Assembly: GCA_018436855.1 (NCBI GenBank)
Contig: JAHDKO010000002.1
Span: 1-64,000, forward strand
DNA: 64,000 bases
Origin: Deltaproteobacteria bacterium
GTDB taxonomy: Bacteria; Desulfobacterota; Desulfomonilia; UBA1062
Reading direction: 5' to 3'
Shown: piece after piece, positions 9,951 to 18,663 of the stretch
Position numbering within the stretch: position 1 is the first letter of the stretch
How the letters are laid out: the number at the start of each line of letters is the position of its first letter
Program-made: the position numbers and the translations under genes
Notes under the pieces: generated by a model
The model's input: only the letters and a program-made list of their open reading frames with translations
What the model was told of the DNA's origin: nothing
Databases searched by the model: none

Positions 9951-10940
9951 ATGAGAACGTTACTGTTATTCCCGGTGCTGGTGCTTTTGTTTTTCAGCCC
10001 CTGTTTCGGGTATCACATCGAGGTGCTGCAGGTAGCCGATATCGGGGCCTACGACGACACCCACCGCGGCCTTCTGGAAGAGCTTGCGCGCAACGGGATC
10101 GTTGAAGGACAGAATCTGACGATCAGCCGGCAGATCATCGAAGCATCCGCGGATGCGAATCTCTGGAAAAAGGTGGGTATTCTTCTGAGAATCAAGAGCG
10201 CGGCTTCACGGATCGCGGACGCACATCCCGACCTTGTGATCACCGTCGGAACCCCGGCCACAAAATATTCCATGGACAAGATCATAGGAGCGGGCATCCC
10301 GCTGGTGTTCTCCTGCGTGGCCAACCCGCCGATCATCGGGTGCCCGTCCGTGACCGAGCCGTTGCCGGGTCTTACCGGTGTCACCCTGTATCAGGACCCC
10401 CTGAACTATCTGGTTCTGGCACAGATGGCCAAGCCCGACATCCAAAAGATGGGCATGATTTACAGCGACGATGACAACGCGGTCGCATTCAGCACCGAGA
10501 TCACCCGCAAGGCCAGCCGGCTCGGGATCACCATGGTGACCAAGGAAGTCGGAAAATCCGATCCCCTGACCCCTGCAGCCCTCGAGCTGATCGACACCGG
10601 GGTTGACTCCTTTGCCATCCCACTGGACGCCTACTATGGCCTGCGCGACCAAGAGCACGGCAAGGAGCTTCTCGCCGTGGCTTCCAAGTACAACCTTCCG
10701 GTGTTCTGCTTTGTGAATTACGACGACAAAGGGGCCTTGCTCTACGCCGGCGCTGATTTCCATCACATGGGAGTGCTCTCCGGCCGGCAGGCAGCAGCGA
10801 TTCTCAAGGAGGGCAAGAAACCCGAGGAGATCCCCATACTCGGACAGAAGGATCTCCAGGTATTCGTTGACCGGCAGATAGCCGAGAAACTCGGGATCGA
10901 TATTCCCGCAAGACTCCTTGAGGTGGCGAAGGAGCGTTGA
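9951..10940 (+). CDS. ABC transporter substrate-binding protein (ABC_sub_bind family), copy 1
   Basis: Periplasmic solute-binding protein of 329 aa, resembling the ABC_sub_bind (TrpX-like) family. A signal peptide of about 20 residues ends near CFG. The body has the family pattern: PDLVITVGTPATKYSMD, GIPLVFSCVANP, an MIYSDDDNA segment at the hinge and the conserved end VLSGRQAAAILKEGKKPEEI. AGGAGG precedes ATG 9951. No permease or ATPase gene is adjacent; its only neighbour of this kind is a tandem paralogue at 11231. The ligand cannot be told; aromatic amino acids are reported for some relatives. Confidence 0.82.
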   Translation: MRTLLLFPVLVLLFFSPCFGYHIEVLQVADIGAYDDTHRGLLEELARNGIVEGQNLTISRQIIEASADANLWKKVGILLRIKSAASRIADAHPDLVITVGTPATKYSMDKIIGAGIPLVFSCVANPPIIGCPSVTEPLPGLTGVTLYQDPLNYLVLAQMAKPDIQKMGMIYSDDDNAVAFSTEITRKASRLGITMVTKEVGKSDPLTPAALELIDTGVDSFAIPLDAYYGLRDQEHGKELLAVASKYNLPVFCFVNYDDKGALLYAGADFHHMGVLSGRQAAAILKEGKKPEEIPILGQKDLQVFVDRQIAEKLGIDIPARLLEVAKER

Positions 10941-11230
10941 CCGGCATGTGCGAAACAAGAAGCCGACCAAGAGAAGAATACACAACCAATGGAATATCTT
11001 GTATATGATCATAACCCCTGTTATATAGGATCAAAAATAGGCTTATGGAGGTGACATGAATCCGATGCCGCAGGGATCTGCGGGCCCGGTGATCCCGTTT
11101 GTTGAGAAGCGGCGAGCTAAAGAAAAAAGGGAAGAGGTTGTTTCCTTAAGAGATTCGCAGCGTATCCCGATAGCTTAAGTGCTTTCTTTACGGGTCATGT
11201 ATTATAAGCTCTGAGGAGAAGGAGGAATGT
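10941..11230. other. Spacer between tandem binding protein genes
   Basis: About 290 bases with no gene. A small imperfect inverted repeat surrounds 11003-11035. TCCCGATAGCT (11165-11175) is shared with the leader of the first copy, and GAGAAGGAGG also recurs just before both start codons. This suggests that the duplicated unit included its own control region. Confidence 0.4.
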
Positions 11231-12220
11231 ATGAGGAAGGTGTGGATCGGTTTGTTACTAGTTCTGTTTCTCATAAGCCCCTGTTATGCGTATCACGTCG
11301 AGGTGCTGCAGGTCTCGGACATAGGCCCGTTCGACGATGCATACCGGGGATTCGTTGAAGAGCTTGGCCGCAGCGGGATTGTCGAGGGTCAGAACCTGAC
11401 AGTCAACCGGCAGATCATCGATGCCGCCGCGGATGCGAATCTCTGGAAAAAGGTGGGCATTCTTCTGAGAATCAAGAGCGCGGCATCCCGGATCGTTGAA
11501 GCTGAGCCCGACCTGGTGCTTACCATCAGCACCCCGGCCACAAAATATTCCATGGACAAGATCATGGGAGCGGGCATCCCGCTGGTGTTCTCCTGTGTGG
11601 CCAACCCGCCCGTGGTCGGGTGCCCGTCGGTGACCGAGCCGGCGCCGGGCATCACCGGAGCGACCCTGTACCAGGACCCTTTGAACTTTCTTGTCCTGGC
11701 GCAGATGGCCAAGCCGGATATCAAGAACCTGGGCATGATCTACAGCGATGATGATAACGCCGTAGCCTTCAACACCGAGGTAACCCGCAAGGCATCCCAG
11801 CTCGGGATCACCATGGTGACCAAGGAGATCGGGAAGTCCGACCCCCTGACGCCGACCGCACTCGAGCTGATCAATGCCGGGGTTGACTCCTTTGCCATTC
11901 CCCTTGATGCCTACTACGGCCTGCGCGACCAGGAGCACGGCAAGGAGCTCTTTGCCGTGGCTGCCGAGCACAACCTGCCGGTGTTTGCCTTCGTGAACTA
12001 TGACGTGAAGGGTGCCCTGCTCTATGCCGGCCCAGACTTCCATCACATCGGCGTGCTCTCCGGCCGGCAGGCAGCGGCGATCCTCAAAGAGGGCAAAAAG
12101 CCCGAGGAGCTTCCCATCCTCGCACAGAAGGACCTCGGGATATTCATTGACCTGCAGATAGCCGAGAAACTCGGCCTGGAGATCTCCGATCAGCTCCTTC
12201 AGGCGGCAAAGGAACGCTGA
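11231..12220 (+). CDS. ABC transporter substrate-binding protein, tandem copy 2
   Basis: 329 aa, the same length as the gene at 9951 and most residues identical across the mature protein; differences cluster in the signal peptide and a few surface stretches. The signal peptide ends near CYA. The same motifs are present (STPATKYSMD, MIYSDDDNA, VLSGRQAAAILKEGKKPEEL). AGGAGG lies upstream of ATG 11231. It is clearly a recent tandem duplication kept intact. Two binding proteins with no transport partner may share a distant permease, or one may act as a sensor; the sequence does not decide. Confidence 0.82.
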   Translation: MRKVWIGLLLVLFLISPCYAYHVEVLQVSDIGPFDDAYRGFVEELGRSGIVEGQNLTVNRQIIDAAADANLWKKVGILLRIKSAASRIVEAEPDLVLTISTPATKYSMDKIMGAGIPLVFSCVANPPVVGCPSVTEPAPGITGATLYQDPLNFLVLAQMAKPDIKNLGMIYSDDDNAVAFNTEVTRKASQLGITMVTKEIGKSDPLTPTALELINAGVDSFAIPLDAYYGLRDQEHGKELFAVAAEHNLPVFAFVNYDVKGALLYAGPDFHHIGVLSGRQAAAILKEGKKPEELPILAQKDLGIFIDLQIAEKLGLEISDQLLQAAKER

Positions 12221-12286
12221 CCGGCGGGAAAGTAATCAATCGGCCGGCAACGACAACCACAGGATTCGTGGGAGTTCATGAAAGGC

Positions 12287-12317
12287 GGTACCCCTTGAGC
12301 AGATGACAAGGGGTACC
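12287..12317. terminator. Hairpin between convergent genes
   Basis: A perfect 11-bp inverted repeat (GGTACCCCTTG at 12287-12297, CAAGGGGTACC at 12307-12317) with a 9-base loop. It lies between the second binding protein gene and the convergent DUF6206-like gene. No T tract follows immediately; T6 occurs only about 30 bases later. It may act as a transcript end or a processing/stability hairpin. Confidence 0.5.
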
Positions 12318-12374
12318 CTGCTCCAGACCCATCCCCGGCCCCTCGTTTTTTCGATCTGTCCCTGTCGGTTGCCC

Positions 12375-13355
12375 TCAGCGCTTGATCGCTCCGGGCAGAA
12401 TATAGCAGTAATGCTGTCTGAGAAGCCGGGTGCAGAGAAACCGGTCAAGCCGCCTGAGCCCCTGGTAGAGACGCCAGATCATGGCGTCCTCGCGGTAGTA
12501 CGACCGCACTTCCCGGCAGGTGACAGGGCTCGCCCCAAACCCGGTCGCACGGCAGGCAAAGAACCGGTTCGCCTCACTGATGAGAGGCTCGATGAGATCT
12601 GCCCGTCCCTCCTTGAACAGGTTTGCCAGAAGGTCAACCACTGCCAGATGAAAGTCATAATAGCGTCCGACCACATCCTTGAGGAAGAACAGCCTGATGA
12701 ACCAGACCAGAAACGATGGGGCGCATCGTAAAAAGAGCTCGGTGTCTAGCTGCTCTACCCCGCGAACCCGCATGAGCGGCGTGCTCGTGTCGATGTATAC
12801 CAGATCCGTCCCTCCCTCCTCCAACACACCCGGTACGGTGTCGCACGACAGGGCCCAGTTCGATATCTGGGCATCCAGCCCGAGCCGGACCCGGTCCTGG
12901 GAGGCGTTGAATTCCCAGACCTTTGCCATTTCAGCGAGCACGGCGCGGAAGAGCACGATAACGGAGTCGTTGTCCAGGGTGTGGATGAGCCGGTTGCCGA
13001 TGACACCCGGGAGAAGCCTCTCCTGGATACAGTAGACCACCATATTCCCCTTCAGCGGAATCACCCGGGCGGAAGCGTACCCGGGCACCTGGATGCCGAT
13101 ATCCTCGCTGAGGACCCGGTTGTACTCGTGGAAGAGCAGCTCGTATGCTTGCATCTCTTCTTCGGTTTTGAAGACGGGAAGCCGTTTGCAGGCGAATCCG
13201 GCGAGAGAGGGCTCCAGGATTTCGAAGATGGTGCTGATCTCCCCGTAGCCGATGATCCGGGCAGGAATGGCGCTCTCGTTTGGGTTGCGCGGGTTGATGC
13301 CGTTTTCAAATCGCTCCAGGAGCTGCTTATCGATACGGATGCTCTCCGTAGTCAT
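12375..13355 (-). CDS. Uncharacterised protein resembling DUF6206
   Basis: 326 aa, no signal peptide. I associate it, with limited certainty, with the DUF6206 family. The N-terminal third has features reminiscent of a kinase-like nucleotide-binding fold: IGYGEISTIFEI like a glycine loop, then a lysine in FACKRLPVF, and later DLVYIDTSTPLMR, where an Asp could act in metal binding. This is inference from pattern, not proof. The C-terminal third is rich in aromatic and arginine residues. It starts four bases after the class III aminotransferase gene, so the two form a two-gene unit and may act on a common substrate. Confidence 0.55.
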   Translation of the reverse strand: MTTESIRIDKQLLERFENGINPRNPNESAIPARIIGYGEISTIFEILEPSLAGFACKRLPVFKTEEEMQAYELLFHEYNRVLSEDIGIQVPGYASARVIPLKGNMVVYCIQERLLPGVIGNRLIHTLDNDSVIVLFRAVLAEMAKVWEFNASQDRVRLGLDAQISNWALSCDTVPGVLEEGGTDLVYIDTSTPLMRVRGVEQLDTELFLRCAPSFLVWFIRLFFLKDVVGRYYDFHLAVVDLLANLFKEGRADLIEPLISEANRFFACRATGFGASPVTCREVRSYYREDAMIWRLYQGLRRLDRFLCTRLLRQHYCYILPGAIKR

Positions 13356-13359
13356 GGCG

Positions 13360-14619
13360 CTACCCCAGTCCGAGGAATGCCCGTGTATCGCTCAGGGCTG
13401 CATCCAGCCGCTCGATGATCTCATGCGCCAGGGCCTCGTCGATGATGAGAGGGGGCAGGAGCTGGCTCACTCTGGGATTGTTGTTGGCGTACACGCTCAA
13501 GATCCCGTTGTCGTAGCATGCCTTGGACATGACCGGCCCGCAGGAGTCGTTCACCATTTCGATGCCCATCATGAGGCCGAGCTGGCGCAAGCCCACGAGA
13601 ATCTGGGGATGCCGGCTCTTCAGCTCGCTGAAGCCCTGGGCAAAGATCCGGGAGAGGGTGCGGACGTGCTCGAGGAACTCCGGCTTCGAGCACTCGTCGA
13701 GCACGGCCATGGCCACCGGGCACCCCACCTCGGCCCCGCCGAAGGTGGAGACATGGATAAAGGGACGATCATTGAAAAAGGCCTCCAAGTCGGCGTTGAA
13801 GCAGGCGGCCGTCATGGGATAGATACCTCCCGAGAGCCCTTTGCCGATGACCATGATATCGGGCACGGTATCGAAATGATCGATGCCCCACATGCTTCCG
13901 GTTCTCCCGAGCCCGGTCTGCACCTCGTCGATGACGAGCAGCGCGCCATTCCTTGCGCACTCCTCTTTTGCCCGGGCAAAGAAATCCCTGTCCGCGATGG
14001 GCATGCCCGCGGTCGCGGGGACCGTCTCGAAGATCACGGCGGCCGTGTCGCGGTCGATCTCGGCCGTCAAGGAGTTGATATCATTGAAGGGCACCTGGAC
14101 GAACCCCGGGGGCGGGGGGCCGAAGGGCGAACGGTACTGCTCATCGCCGGCGGCCAGCGCCAGGCCGGTATGACCGTGATAACCGCCCGCAGCGGATATG
14201 ACCTTGGATCTCCCGGTGTACCCCCGGGCGAGCTTGATGGCGAGGTCGATGGATTCGCCGCCGCCCACCCCGAACACCGTGCAGGAGATATCGCCCGGCA
14301 TCAGCTCGGCAAGCCTCTGCGCGAGCATGGCCCGCTGCTCGCTCACCAGGTGGTGGTTGCCGATGTCGAGCTCGCGGAGACTCTCGACGAGGACCCGGAC
14401 GATCCCGGGATTGGCGTGCCCCAGGTTGAACACCCCTCCGTTGCAGTGGCAGTTGATCAGCCGCCTCGAACCCGCTGCGTCCCATACGAACGGGCCCGTG
14501 CGCTTTCCGAAGACAAAATCGATGCCCACGCTGCGGAAAAAATTCGCCTTGCCCTGGGAAACGTGGCTGGAGAACCGTTCGAATATCCCTTCTTTTGTAT
14601 CCCGGCCGATGAAGCTCAT
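13360..14619 (-). CDS. Class III PLP-dependent aminotransferase
   Basis: 419-residue enzyme of the acetylornithine/4-aminobutyrate aminotransferase fold. Motifs: NCHCNGGVFNLGHANP near the N terminus, GVGGGESIDLAIKLAR binding the cofactor phosphate, DEVQTGLGRTG, and the PLP lysine at about 260 in VIGKGLSGG. The start is placed at ATG 14619 because AAAGGAGGGGG stands directly upstream; an ATG 21 bases earlier (14640) would leave this site inside the gene. The substrate is unknown; it is not next to arginine genes. It is cotranscribed with the DUF6206-like gene and sits behind a promoter with a palindromic site. Confidence 0.85.
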   Translation of the reverse strand: MSFIGRDTKEGIFERFSSHVSQGKANFFRSVGIDFVFGKRTGPFVWDAAGSRRLINCHCNGGVFNLGHANPGIVRVLVESLRELDIGNHHLVSEQRAMLAQRLAELMPGDISCTVFGVGGGESIDLAIKLARGYTGRSKVISAAGGYHGHTGLALAAGDEQYRSPFGPPPPGFVQVPFNDINSLTAEIDRDTAAVIFETVPATAGMPIADRDFFARAKEECARNGALLVIDEVQTGLGRTGSMWGIDHFDTVPDIMVIGKGLSGGIYPMTAACFNADLEAFFNDRPFIHVSTFGGAEVGCPVAMAVLDECSKPEFLEHVRTLSRIFAQGFSELKSRHPQILVGLRQLGLMMGIEMVNDSCGPVMSKACYDNGILSVYANNNPRVSQLLPPLIIDEALAHEIIERLDAALSDTRAFLGLG

Positions 14620-14664
14620 CCCCCCTCCTTTCAACCACACGAAAAATGTTCAAGAAAACGAATC

Positions 14665-14676
14665 GATTGATCAATC
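14665..14676. promoter_or_regulatory. Palindromic operator candidate
   Basis: A perfect 12-bp palindrome, GATTGATCAATC, located at the expected transcription start of the aminotransferase promoter (-10 at 14682-14687). This position suits a dimeric repressor of the TetR or similar type. A related sequence occurs upstream of the acyl-CoA synthetase gene (24153-24170). Confidence 0.45.
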
Positions 14677-14681
14677 AAAAT

Positions 14682-14709
14682 ATTATCATAACCGGCGCCA
14701 CCCTGTCAA
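14682..14709 (-). promoter_or_regulatory. Promoter of the aminotransferase unit
   Basis: On the minus strand, TTGACA (14709-14704), a 16-base spacer and GATAAT (14687-14682) form a strong sigma-70-type promoter. The predicted start falls inside the palindrome at 14665-14676. Confidence 0.65.
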
Positions 14710-14781
14710 AAAGAAGGGTCCGCAGACTGGAAAACTCCGGTAAGATTACCTTTACACAGGCTTTTTTTGGGGATAAATAGC

Positions 14782-14809
14782 TTGACAACATTTAGGCTTG
14801 TAATATAAG
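14782..14809 (+). promoter_or_regulatory. Promoter of the rpsP operon
   Basis: TTGACA at 14782-14787, a 16-base spacer, then TATAAG at 14804-14809. It is a near-consensus sigma-70 promoter about 35 bases upstream of the rpsP start codon, as expected for a highly expressed ribosomal operon. The flanking minus-strand promoter of the aminotransferase lies about 75 bases away. Confidence 0.75.
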
Positions 14810-14849
14810 TGTGGACATCCAATACAGAACCAAGGGGGAAAGAACACGC

Positions 14850-15113
14850 ATGGCTGTAAGTATCAGGCTGACTCGCGGCGGCTCGAAGAAGAAGGCGTTC
14901 TTCCGGGTGGTTGTTGCTGATTCCAGAAGCAAAAGAGATGGGAGATTCCTGGAGATCGTAGGCCATTTCAATCCAAAGACCAGGCCGGAGAGCATTTCTC
15001 TGGATATGGACCGGATCAATGAGTGGACGAAGAAAGGGGGTCAACTAACTCCGGCAGTGAAAAAGCTCATAAAAGAAAAGGAACAGAACATCGAGAGTTC
15101 GGACACAAAATAA
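14850..15113 (+). CDS. rpsP: 30S ribosomal protein S16
   Basis: 87-residue small-subunit protein with the S16 start MAVSIRLTRGGSKKKAFFRV and the motif FLEIVGHFNP. The start is ATG 14850, preceded by AAGGGGGA; in-frame codons further upstream belong to the leader. It heads the classic S16-KH-RimM-TrmD-L19 operon, here extended with RNase HII and RNA-processing genes, and is driven by the promoter at 14782. Confidence 0.97.
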   Translation: MAVSIRLTRGGSKKKAFFRVVVADSRSKRDGRFLEIVGHFNPKTRPESISLDMDRINEWTKKGGQLTPAVKKLIKEKEQNIESSDTK

Positions 15114-15133
15114 ATTCTGTGTGGTGAGGGGTT

Positions 15134-15367
15134 ATGATGAGAGAGTTAATAGAGTACATTGCCAAGGCTTTAGTTGACAATCCGGAAGAGGTGTCTGTTT
15201 CTGAAGTTGAGGGTGAGGTGACTTCTGTAATCGAGCTCAGAGTGGCGAAGTCCGATCTGGGGAAGGTGATCGGGAAGGAAGGCCGCACCGCACGGGCAAT
15301 GCGAACACTACTCACAGCAGCGTCCACCAAGATCAAAAAGAGGGCTGTTCTGGAAATCATCGAGTAA
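15134..15367 (+). CDS. khpA: KH-domain RNA-binding protein KhpA (YlqC family)
   Basis: 77-residue protein consisting of one KH domain, with the conserved RNA-contact loop [18 protein letters not shown]. In other bacteria KhpA binds RNA, often with KhpB/Jag, and affects ribosome maturation or cell division. GAGGGG precedes ATG 15134 (ATG 15137 is also possible). Its position between rpsP and rimM is the usual one and supports the assignment. Confidence 0.93.
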   Translation: MMRELIEYIAKALVDNPEEVSVSEVEGEVTSVIELRVAKSDLGKVIGKEGRTARAMRTLLTAASTKIKKRAVLEIIE

Positions 15368-15874
15368 ATGAAGCATGATCTCATAGAGATCGCCAGGATA
15401 TCGAGCCCCAAGGGGCTCAAAGGAAAGATGTGGATCACCCCCTACGGGGATTCTGTTGAAAGACTCTGTTCCTATACTCATCTGATAATCGGTGATCAGG
15501 GCGTACCCAGAAAGATTCTTTCCTGCACACCGCACAGAGGCCGATGTGTCCTTAAGCTCGAAGGCATCGACGATATCGGTCAGGTCGAGGCGATCAAGGG
15601 CGAGCCTCTCTCTATAACCGCCGGCCAGCTCGAACCGCTCAAGGAAGACGAGTTTTACTGGAAGGATCTCTTGGGCATGAAGGTGGTGGACGAGCAGGGC
15701 ATGGAACTGGGGGAGATCGTCAGGATCTTCTCAACCGGGAGCAACGACGTGTACGTAGTGAATCCGGACAAGGAGTATTACATTCCTGCTACCAGAGACA
15801 TCGTCAAGGAGATCTCCCCGGAGGAGCGACGCGTGGTGATCGACTCCTCGCTGCTCGAAGGCCTGCTCGATTAA
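15368..15874 (+). CDS. rimM: Ribosome maturation factor RimM
   Basis: 168 aa. The N-terminal RimM barrel begins IEIARISSPKGLKGKMWI, and the C-terminal PRC-barrel carries DEFYWKDLLGMKVVDEQG and YIPATRDIVKEI. The protein assists assembly of the 30S head around S19. The start codon abuts the khpA stop codon directly, so translation is probably coupled. Confidence 0.95.
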   Translation: MKHDLIEIARISSPKGLKGKMWITPYGDSVERLCSYTHLIIGDQGVPRKILSCTPHRGRCVLKLEGIDDIGQVEAIKGEPLSITAGQLEPLKEDEFYWKDLLGMKVVDEQGMELGEIVRIFSTGSNDVYVVNPDKEYYIPATRDIVKEISPEERRVVIDSSLLEGLLD

Positions 15875-15893
15875 TTCCCTTTTCGAGGCCCCT

Positions 15894-16595
15894 ATGATCG
15901 TCAACGTCATTACCCTGTTTCCGGATATGTTTTCCGGGGTGTTCAGCGAAAGCATCCTGAGCCGCGCGATACAGGGCGGGCACCTGGATGCGCGCGTCGT
16001 TCAACTCCGGGAGTACGGCCTCGGCAGCCACCGGGTCGTAGACGACACCCCGTACGGAGGCGGAGGCGGCATGATCCTGAAACCCGAGCCCATAGCCGCG
16101 GCCCTTGAAGACCTGCCCGAGAGGGGGCACGTGATCCTCACTACGCCCCGGGGGAAACTCTTCAGGCAGGCGGACGCCTTGCGCCTGAGCTCGCACGATG
16201 TCATCACCCTCATCTGCGGCCACTATGAAGGCGTCGACGAGCGCGTGAGCGAGCTTTTCGTCCATGAGGAGCTCTCCATCGGCGACTATGTGCTCACCGG
16301 CGGCGAGCTGCCGGCCATGGTTATCATCGATGCCGTGGCCCGGCTGATACCGGGCGTTCTGGGTCATGACACCACGATAAGCGGTGATTCACACTACCAC
16401 GGCCTGCTTGAGCACCCCCATTATACCCGTCCCCGCGAGTTCGGGGGACTGGCCGTGCCCGAGGTGCTTCTTTCCGGGAATCACGAGCAGATCAGGGCAT
16501 GGCGCAGGGATATGGCCCTCAGAAAGACCCGTGGGACCAGGCCCGATCTGATTGAGAAGGCCCTGACGGAAGGAGAATGGGAGGGCAGGGAGTGA
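15894..16595 (+). CDS. trmD: tRNA (guanine-N1)-methyltransferase TrmD
   Basis: 233-residue SPOUT methyltransferase that makes m1G37 in tRNAs and so prevents frameshifting. The deep-knot S-adenosylmethionine site is visible in LICGHYEGVDERV (about 104-116) and SIGDYVLTGGELPAMVIIDA. The N-terminal signature MIVNVITLFPDMF and GGGGGMILKPEP are also present. It is 20 bases downstream of rimM. Confidence 0.97.
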   Translation: MIVNVITLFPDMFSGVFSESILSRAIQGGHLDARVVQLREYGLGSHRVVDDTPYGGGGGMILKPEPIAAALEDLPERGHVILTTPRGKLFRQADALRLSSHDVITLICGHYEGVDERVSELFVHEELSIGDYVLTGGELPAMVIIDAVARLIPGVLGHDTTISGDSHYHGLLEHPHYTRPREFGGLAVPEVLLSGNHEQIRAWRRDMALRKTRGTRPDLIEKALTEGEWEGRE

Positions 16596-16832
16596 TGGAG
16601 CCCCCTCGTCAAGTCCGAGCGGCACCGACTTCGGTGAAGCGTCCCCGGAGCCGGGCCGAATAACGGCATCATCCTCTGACTGCTGCTCCGGCATGCATCG
16701 CGGCACCGGAAGGACAGGTCTTTCGTCTCATTACCCGGTGCACTTTAAAAGATGCGGCCTTGTTGCGCATATGCACGCATCCCTTCTCAAGTCCGGGTTG
16801 CGGAAGGCCGAGAGGACAAAGGAGATGAAGCA

Positions 16833-17366
16833 GTGTTGTATGTAGGATTGCTCCACTGGCCGTGCATTGACAAGAACGGGGAGGAGATCGCCACGGCCAT
16901 CACCAACCTGGATTTACATGATCTTGCAAGAGTATGCTTGACATATGGGATAAATACGCTTTATATCGTTCACCCAAACGATGTCCAATTGGCTTTTGCC
17001 AGGAGGATCATGGATCATTGGCTTCAGGGATATGGAGGCGAGTATAATCCCATACGGAAAAAGGCTTTTGAGGTGATCACCCTGGTCAAGGACCTGGAAG
17101 ACATAAAACGGCAGACCGGTGCATATATGGTGGGAACTTCGGCTACGCGCATGGATGGTTGCATTTCCTGGGAACAGGCACGGGCGATCGCGTCCGCCAG
17201 GGATGTATGCCTGGTGTTCGGGACGGGCTGGGGACTCGCGCCGAGGCTTCTGAAAAGCCTTGATGCGGTCATAGAGCCCATCGGCGCGGGGAGTGCTTTC
17301 AACCATCTGTCGGTCCGTTCCGCCGTTTCAATAACCATAGACCGGATTGCAGGAGGGAATACATGA
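16833..17366 (+). CDS. SPOUT-type RNA methyltransferase (Methyltrn_RNA_4 family)
   Basis: 177-residue protein beginning [26 protein letters not shown], the pattern of the SAM-dependent RNA methyltransferase family often encoded between trmD and rplS in this group. C-terminal knot segments are [11 protein letters not shown] and [19 protein letters not shown] place the start at GTG 16833 because AAGGAG lies nine bases upstream; an ATG at 16752 would add an unrelated 27-residue extension. The exact RNA target is not known. Confidence 0.8.
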   Translation: MLYVGLLHWPCIDKNGEEIATAITNLDLHDLARVCLTYGINTLYIVHPNDVQLAFARRIMDHWLQGYGGEYNPIRKKAFEVITLVKDLEDIKRQTGAYMVGTSATRMDGCISWEQARAIASARDVCLVFGTGWGLAPRLLKSLDAVIEPIGAGSAFNHLSVRSAVSITIDRIAGGNT

Positions 17367-17707
17367 ATATCATCGACAAATACGAGCAGGAGCAGATGAA
17401 GGACAATCTGCCTGAGATACGGATCGGCGACAAGGTGCGCGTCTCCACCAGGATCGTCGAGGGGTCGCGGGAGAGGCTTCAGGTCTTCGAAGGGGTGGTC
17501 ATCGCCCGTCACCGGGGCAACAACCGCGAATCCATAACGGTCCGCAAACAGTCCTATGCCGTGGGCGTGGAGAGAGTCTTCCCCTTGCATGCACCCGTGG
17601 TGGACAAGGTGGAGGTGGTGAGCCACGCCAAGGTCAGGAGGGCCAAGCTCTACTACCTGCGCGCGAAGAGAGGCAAGGCGGCACGGCTGAAAGAACAGCG
17701 CCGTTAG
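17363..17707 (+). CDS. rplS: 50S ribosomal protein L19
   Basis: 114-residue protein with the L19 core [31 protein letters not shown] and the basic end [20 protein letters not shown]. It contributes to the interface between subunits. The start overlaps the preceding methyltransferase stop codon (ATGA). It is in its usual place after trmD. Confidence 0.97.
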   Translation: MNIIDKYEQEQMKDNLPEIRIGDKVRVSTRIVEGSRERLQVFEGVVIARHRGNNRESITVRKQSYAVGVERVFPLHAPVVDKVEVVSHAKVRRAKLYYLRAKRGKAARLKEQRR

Positions 17708-17708
17708 C

Positions 17709-18323
17709 ATGTCGCTAGAGGATTCCCTTATCGCCCGGGGGTGCTGGCCCGTGTGCGGCATCGACGAGGCGGGGAGGGGGCCGCTGGCAGGGCCCGTCGC
17801 CGCCTCGGCCGTGATCATGGAACCCGGGCACGAGCTCAGGCGTCTGGTGAGGGATTCCAAGAAGCTGAGCCCTTCCCGCAGGGAACACCTCTTTGAGACG
17901 ATCATGCAGGCGCCGGGCGTCCACGTGGGATTCTCCCTGGTGGACGAGCGCTGCATCGACGACATCAACATCCTTCAGGCATCGCTCAAGGCCATGAAAG
18001 AGGCGGTGCTGAATCTCCGGCTCGAGCCTCGGTATGCAGTTGTCGACGGAAATGTCGCGCCCGATCTGCCGTGCAGGTGCTACACGGTGGTCCGGGGCGA
18101 CGAGCTGGAACCTTCCATATCCGCTGCGAGCATCGTTGCAAAGGTCATCCGGGACAGGCATATGGAACAGATGGACAGGCTCTACCCGGGGTACGGGTTC
18201 GCACAGCACAAGGGTTATCCCACCAGGGCCCATTACGAGGCACTCCGATGCCTGGGAGCGTGTCCGATTCACCGGAGGAGCTTCCATGGTGTCACGGCCG
18301 TCGACCAGAAAAAAAGGCAGTGA
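17709..18323 (+). CDS. rnhB: Ribonuclease HII
   Basis: 204 aa. It cleaves RNA in RNA-DNA hybrids and at single ribonucleotides in DNA. The acidic catalytic residues are visible in CGIDEAGRGPLAGPV (Asp and Glu near residue 20) and later DGN. The substrate-sensing DSKKLSPSRRE is also conserved. It starts one base after the rplS stop and its end overlaps the next gene by 38 bases. Confidence 0.95.
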   Translation: MSLEDSLIARGCWPVCGIDEAGRGPLAGPVAASAVIMEPGHELRRLVRDSKKLSPSRREHLFETIMQAPGVHVGFSLVDERCIDDINILQASLKAMKEAVLNLRLEPRYAVVDGNVAPDLPCRCYTVVRGDELEPSISAASIVAKVIRDRHMEQMDRLYPGYGFAQHKGYPTRAHYEALRCLGACPIHRRSFHGVTAVDQKKRQ

Positions 18324-18663
18324 GGGTGAAGAGATCGCCCGGAAATACCTGGAGGGCAAGGGCTACCGGATCCTGGACCTGAATTTTCAGACCCGCACGG
18401 GCGAGATCGATATCATTGCACTCGACCGCGACATCGTGGTATTCATCGAGGTGAAATCATCGACGGGACGAACGTTCGGCGACCCCCTGGCCTGGGTGCC
18501 CACCTGGAAACAGCGGCGGATTGTCCGGGTGTCCCGGATCTATCTGCTGAAGAAACGCCTTCATGACACCCAGGCCCGATACGATGTGGTGGCCGTCGAC
18601 CCTGCAAGGAGGGTGTGCCATGTCGAAGATGCATTCAGGCCCGCAGGTGAGTTTCTTATGTGA
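18286..18663 (+). CDS. YraN family (UPF0102) nuclease-like protein
   Basis: 125 aa with the UPF0102 pattern: GEEIARKYLEGKGYRILDLNF, then RTGEIDIIALD and VVFIEVKSS, which resembles the restriction-endonuclease-like E-D-ExK active site. The biological role is not settled. ATG 18286 follows GGAGGAG closely and lies inside the rnhB end, a common arrangement (rnhB-yraN). The end overlaps the Mut7-C gene by 44 bases. Confidence 0.9.
   Translation: MVSRPSTRKKGSEGEEIARKYLEGKGYRILDLNFQTRTGEIDIIALDRDIVVFIEVKSSTGRTFGDPLAWVPTWKQRRIVRVSRIYLLKKRLHDTQARYDVVAVDPARRVCHVEDAFRPAGEFLM

Noticed and set aside
12303-12731. Plus-strand frame of 142 codons opposite the DUF6206-like gene
   Set aside because: No start signal or family; it lies antisense to a better supported gene.
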